This document shows positions 60,600 to 64,000 of a DNA stretch of 64,000 nucleotides, one piece after another. The position numbers were made by a program, and so were the translations under genes. This stretch comes from Luethyella okanaganae (GTDB lineage: Bacteria; Actinomycetota; Actinomycetes; Actinomycetales; Microbacteriaceae). The notes beneath the pieces were generated by a model. That model had not been told where the DNA came from, made no database searches, and saw only the letters and a list, made by a program, of their open reading frames with translations. The stretch is from NCBI RefSeq assembly GCF_042660285.1, contig NZ_JBHSTP010000003.1, forward strand, positions 186,001-250,000. The letters are read 5' to 3'. The first letter of the stretch is position 1; each line of letters starts with the position of its first letter.

Positions 60600-61622
60600 A
60601 TGGCGCTGTCGAAACCGATCATCATCGGGCACCGTGGTGCGAGCGGCTACCGCCCCGAACATACGAGGGCCTCTTACAACCTCGCGTTCGCGCTCGGCGC
60701 CGAAGCCGTCGAGCCCGACATCGTCGCAAGCAGGGACGGTGTGCTCGTGCTGCGTCACGAGAATGAGATCTCGGGCACGACCGATGTCGTCGACCGGCCG
60801 GAGTTCGCCCGGCTGCGTACCACGAAGGTCGTCGACGGCGTCGAGCTCACCGGCTGGTTCACCGAGGACTTCACGTGGGGGGAGCTCAGCACGCTGCGCG
60901 CCCGCGAGCGCTTTCCCGGCCTGCGCAGTCTCAGCGCGAGTTTCGACGGACAGTTCCCCATCCTGCGCCTGCGCGACCTCTTCGGTCTCATCGACGACGC
61001 GGCCGACATGCTCGGGCGCGGCATCGGGATGGTCGCCGAGATCAAGCACGCGAGCTATTTCGAATCCATCGGCCTGCCGCTCGACGAGCTCTTCGCCGCC
61101 GAGGTCGACGACGCGGGCTGGGATGTCGGCGACGGCCGGCTGACCATGGAGTCCTTCGAACTGACCGTGCTCGAGAAACTGCGCGACCGCGGGGTCGCAG
61201 GCAAGCGGATCTTCCTCGTGGAATCGAGGGGCGCCCCGGCCGACGATGTGCTCGCCGACGGGCGCGCGGTGAAATCCTACGCCGACTATGTGACCGAGAC
61301 CGGGATGTACGGCCTCAGCGGTGGCGGCGTCGACGGGGTCAGTGTTGACAAGTCGATGATCGTGGGCACGACCGTCGACACGGGGGGCCCTGCGGCTTCG
61401 GAGCTCGTCGACCATGCCCACGCCGCCGGGCTCGAGGTGTATTGCTGGACGCTTCGCCCCGAGAACCGCTTTCTCGACCCCGCGTTCCGTGTTGGCCGAG
61501 CGAAAGCCGTGTTCGGCGACTGGCAGGCCGAGTTCCGGGCGATCATGTCGACGGGCGTCGACGGCGTGTTCGTCGACCATCCCGACCTCGCTGTCGCGGT
61601 TCGCGACGCCAGCGAGAACTGA
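60600..61622 (+). CDS. Glycerophosphodiester phosphodiesterase
   Basis: 340 aa, cytosolic (no signal peptide). Catalytic and metal residues are visible: H11 (HRGASGYRPEHT), E37 and D39 (EAVEPDIV), H52 (LRHENE). Hydrolyses glycerophosphodiesters to glycerol-3-phosphate, which could feed glpD. TAACCT (60588-60593) is 6 nt before the ATG, a leaderless pattern. Confidence 0.94.
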   Translation: MALSKPIIIGHRGASGYRPEHTRASYNLAFALGAEAVEPDIVASRDGVLVLRHENEISGTTDVVDRPEFARLRTTKVVDGVELTGWFTEDFTWGELSTLRARERFPGLRSLSASFDGQFPILRLRDLFGLIDDAADMLGRGIGMVAEIKHASYFESIGLPLDELFAAEVDDAGWDVGDGRLTMESFELTVLEKLRDRGVAGKRIFLVESRGAPADDVLADGRAVKSYADYVTETGMYGLSGGGVDGVSVDKSMIVGTTVDTGGPAASELVDHAHAAGLEVYCWTLRPENRFLDPAFRVGRAKAVFGDWQAEFRAIMSTGVDGVFVDHPDLAVAVRDASEN

Positions 61623-61670
61623 TCCGCGCAGAGCTGGCGGTCGGCGGTCGCGCCTAGACTTGAGGGAGCC

Positions 61671-64000
61671 ATGACGACTCTCTTTGATCCAGACGCCGCC
61701 TCTGGAACCCCCCTCATCGTGCACGACGGTCCGGATGCGGACCAGCGGGGGGCGCGGGGGAACGGCAGCCTGCTCGATGGACTCAATCCCGAGCAGCGCG
61801 AGGCGGTCGAGTTCCGCGGTTCGGCGCTGCTGATCGTCGCCGGAGCCGGCTCCGGCAAGACGCGCGTGCTCACGCACCGCATCGCGAGCCTGATCGGCGG
61901 CCGGGAGGCCTGGCCGAGCCAGATCCTGGCGATCACCTTCACCAACAAGGCTGCTGCCGAGATGCGCGAGCGCGTCGAGCAGCTGCTCGGGCAGGCATCC
62001 GATGGCATGTGGATCTCGACCTTCCACTCGGCGTGCGTGCGGATCCTGCGCCGAGAGGCCGAGAAGGCGGGGCTCGCCGGCACGTTCACGATCTACGATT
62101 CCGCAGACGTCCGCAATGTGCTCAAGCGCATCATCAAAGAGCTCGACGCCGATACCCTGGGCTTCACCCCTGCCGGGGTCTCCAACAGGATCTCGAAGCT
62201 GAAGAACGAGCTCGCCGACGCTGACAGCTACGCCCGCAACGCGAATCTCGACGACCCGCAAGAGGTGATGTTCCTCGAGATCTTCCGCCAGTACACGCGC
62301 AGGCTGCGTGCCGCGAGCGCCCTCGACTTCGACGACCTCATCAGCGAGACGGTCTTCCTGTTCCGCTCCTTCCCCGACGTCGCCGCCCTCTACCAGCGCC
62401 GCTTCCGGCACGTCCTCGTCGACGAGTATCAGGACACGAACCACGCGCAGTATTCGCTCATCCGCGAGCTGACGCGTCCGGTCGCGCCGGATCTCGCCGA
62501 GCAGATGGAGACGGCGGGCATGCACGTGCGCTCGCTACAGGATGCCTCCGGCGGCATCCCCGGAGCCTCCCTGACGGTCGTCGGCGACTCCGACCAGTCG
62601 ATCTACGCCTTCCGCGGAGCGGACATTCGCAACATCGTCGAGTTCGAACGCGACTACCCCGGTGCCAAGGTGGTGCTGCTGGAACAGAACTACCGCTCCA
62701 CCCAGAACATCCTCTCGGCCGCCAACGCGGTGATCTCCAACAACTTCGACCGCAAAGACAAGAAGCTGTGGACCGCCGTCGGCGACGGCGACAAGATCAC
62801 CGGCTACACCGGTTACTCCGGCCACGACGAGGCCCAGTTCATCGCCGACGAGATCGAAGCGCTCCACGGCGCCGGCGTCGCCTACCGTGACATCGCCGTG
62901 TTCTACCGCACCAACGCGCAGACCCGCGCACTGGAGGAGATCTTTGTGCGCTCGGCCGTGCCCTACCGTGTCGTCGGCGGCACCAAGTTCTATGAGCGAG
63001 CTGAGATCAAAGACGCCATCGCCTATCTCATCGCCGTCGCGAACCCGGTCGATGAGCTCGCCCTGCGCCGAATCCTCAACACCCCGAAACGCGGCATCGG
63101 ACCGGCGACGGAGACCCAGCTCGCGAGCTTTGCCGAGACCAACGGCATCACCTTCCGCGAGGCGATGCGCGACGCCGGGAGCCTCGGTCTCGGTCCGAAG
63201 GTGACGACGGCCATCCTGCAGCTCGCAGGCATGCTCGACGAGGCGGCCGCTAAACTCGAGCCGTCGAACCCTGCGGGCGTCTCGGGCGTCTCGGAGGTTC
63301 TCGGCTTCCTGCTCGAGCAGAGCGCGCTCCTCGAGACGCTGCGCAGCAGTCGCGATCCGCAAGATGAGACACGTGCCGAGAACGTCGAGGAACTGCTCGC
63401 CCAGACCAAGGACTTCATGCGCGAGAATCCGGATGCCGGCCTCGTCGACTTTCTCACCCAGGTGTCGCTCGTGGCCGCGGCCGACGAACTCGACGACTCC
63501 TCGGGGACCGTGTCGCTGATGACCCTGCATACTGCGAAGGGGCTCGAGTACGATTCCGTCTTCCTGACCGGCATCGAGGAGGGTCTGCTTCCGCACCAGA
63601 TGTCGGCGGGCGAGCCCGGCGGGCCCGCAGAGGAACGCCGCCTCTTCTACGTCGGCATCACCCGTGCGCGCAAGCGGCTCTATCTGTCGCTCGCGATGAC
63701 ACGTGCGCAGTTCGGCGAGACCTCGGTCGCCATGCCGAGCCGCTACCTGCAGGAGATCCCGGGTGAGCTGATCGACTGGCGGCAGTCGCCGGGGATGGCG
63801 AACTCGCGGGGAGGCACCCAGCCCCGCGCCCTCAACGCCCGACGCGACGGCTATGGCTCCCGGGGTGGCTTCGGCGGGCAGGGTGAGCTTTCACCGGCCC
63901 CGAGACCCAAGGCCGAGTGGCCGAACCGCGTCACGGCGCAGGTGCGCGACAACGGCGATCTCACGCTGACGGCCGGCGACAGGATCCGCCATGCCGATTT
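61671..64000 (+). CDS. pcrA: ATP-dependent DNA helicase PcrA/UvrD, 5' part
   Basis: At least 776 residues, running off the window end. Superfamily 1A motifs in order: GAGSGKTR (58-65), FTNKAAAEMRER, VDEYQDTN, GDSDQSIYAFRGA, LEQNYRST, TLHTAKGLEYD and FYVGITRARKRL. Works in nucleotide excision repair and replication. Residues after about 710 (RGGTQPRALNARRDGYGSRG) are a Gly/Arg-rich linker before the C-terminal RNA-polymerase-binding region seen in PcrA. TAGACT (61655-61660) and GAGGGAG precede the ATG. The assignment is PcrA-like rather than UvrD2 because no zinc-type insert is seen. Confidence 0.95.
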   Translation, partial: MTTLFDPDAASGTPLIVHDGPDADQRGARGNGSLLDGLNPEQREAVEFRGSALLIVAGAGSGKTRVLTHRIASLIGGREAWPSQILAITFTNKAAAEMRERVEQLLGQASDGMWISTFHSACVRILRREAEKAGLAGTFTIYDSADVRNVLKRIIKELDADTLGFTPAGVSNRISKLKNELADADSYARNANLDDPQEVMFLEIFRQYTRRLRAASALDFDDLISETVFLFRSFPDVAALYQRRFRHVLVDEYQDTNHAQYSLIRELTRPVAPDLAEQMETAGMHVRSLQDASGGIPGASLTVVGDSDQSIYAFRGADIRNIVEFERDYPGAKVVLLEQNYRSTQNILSAANAVISNNFDRKDKKLWTAVGDGDKITGYTGYSGHDEAQFIADEIEALHGAGVAYRDIAVFYRTNAQTRALEEIFVRSAVPYRVVGGTKFYERAEIKDAIAYLIAVANPVDELALRRILNTPKRGIGPATETQLASFAETNGITFREAMRDAGSLGLGPKVTTAILQLAGMLDEAAAKLEPSNPAGVSGVSEVLGFLLEQSALLETLRSSRDPQDETRAENVEELLAQTKDFMRENPDAGLVDFLTQVSLVAAADELDDSSGTVSLMTLHTAKGLEYDSVFLTGIEEGLLPHQMSAGEPGGPAEERRLFYVGITRARKRLYLSLAMTRAQFGETSVAMPSRYLQEIPGELIDWRQSPGMANSRGGTQPRALNARRDGYGSRGGFGGQGELSPAPRPKAEWPNRVTAQVRDNGDLTLTAGDRIRHAD

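Noticed and set aside
60558..62525. A 655-codon minus-strand frame opposite the phosphodiesterase and pcrA genes.
   Set aside because: Both plus-strand genes have intact catalytic motifs; the antisense frame has none.
1..64000. tRNA, rRNA, CRISPR arrays, integrases, transposases and prophage genes.
   Set aside because: None could be recognised on either strand by reading; a dedicated covariance-model search would be decisive for small RNAs.

Overview
The window is a continuous stretch of a high-GC actinobacterial chromosome, most likely from the family Microbacteriaceae. The evidence is the gene order of the S10-spc-alpha ribosomal block, the Ala/Lys/Glu-rich tails on several ribosomal proteins, the presence of GuaB3, DUF4190 and THUMP-like methyltransferase genes, and the frequent leaderless gene starts. 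No tRNA, rRNA or CRISPR array was seen.

Layout. (1) 1-13250: the end of the S10 operon, the spc operon and the alpha operon, from rpsS (partial) to rplQ, including secY, adk, map, infA, rpmJ and rpoA. Neither rpsN (S14) nor rpsD (S4) is at its common position. (2) 13314-18555: a double-GNAT acetyltransferase, an OatA-like membrane O-acyltransferase on the minus strand, truA, and the rplM-rpsI operon. (3) 18582-27244: cell-wall precursor, CoA and tRNA t6A genes (glmM, coaA, glmS, acpS, alr, tsaE, tsaB, rimI, tsaD). (4) 27426-31175: two DUF4190 membrane proteins, a THUMP-like SAM methyltransferase, groES with two CIRCE-type palindromes but no groEL, and a RarD-type transporter. (5) 31239-37562: a branched-chain amino-acid type ABC importer. 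The livHMGF operon runs on the minus strand, a full substrate-binding lipoprotein converges on it, and a shortened second binding-protein-like lipoprotein lies nearby. LivH carries a secreted N-terminal domain.

(6) 37810-47569: guaB and guaB3 flank a MalY-type C-S lyase and a patchy accessory segment (about 40.6-46.4 kb). That segment holds gene debris, a DUF2867 gene, a GNAT gene, a divergent TetR/FAD-monooxygenase pair with paired operators, and a MarR/TfoX_C/VOC operon whose VOC gene is frameshifted. (7) 47620-54034: glpD, then a small surface-glycan cluster (GT-B-like glycosyltransferase with a damaged or unusual 5' end, NAD-dependent epimerase, RgpF-like protein). (8) 54159-64000: a KhtT/KhtU-type cation/proton antiporter pair, SURF1, DUF3817, guaA, a Bax inhibitor-1 protein, a small membrane protein, a glycerophosphodiester phosphodiesterase, and the 5' part of a PcrA/UvrD helicase.

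Most genes are housekeeping and well supported. The least ordinary parts are the LivH fusion, the glycan cluster, the accessory segment between guaB and guaB3, the double CIRCE arrangement and the window-wide leaderless-start pattern. I did not find a clearly new defence or mobile system. All family assignments come from reading translated sequence by eye; no database search was run.
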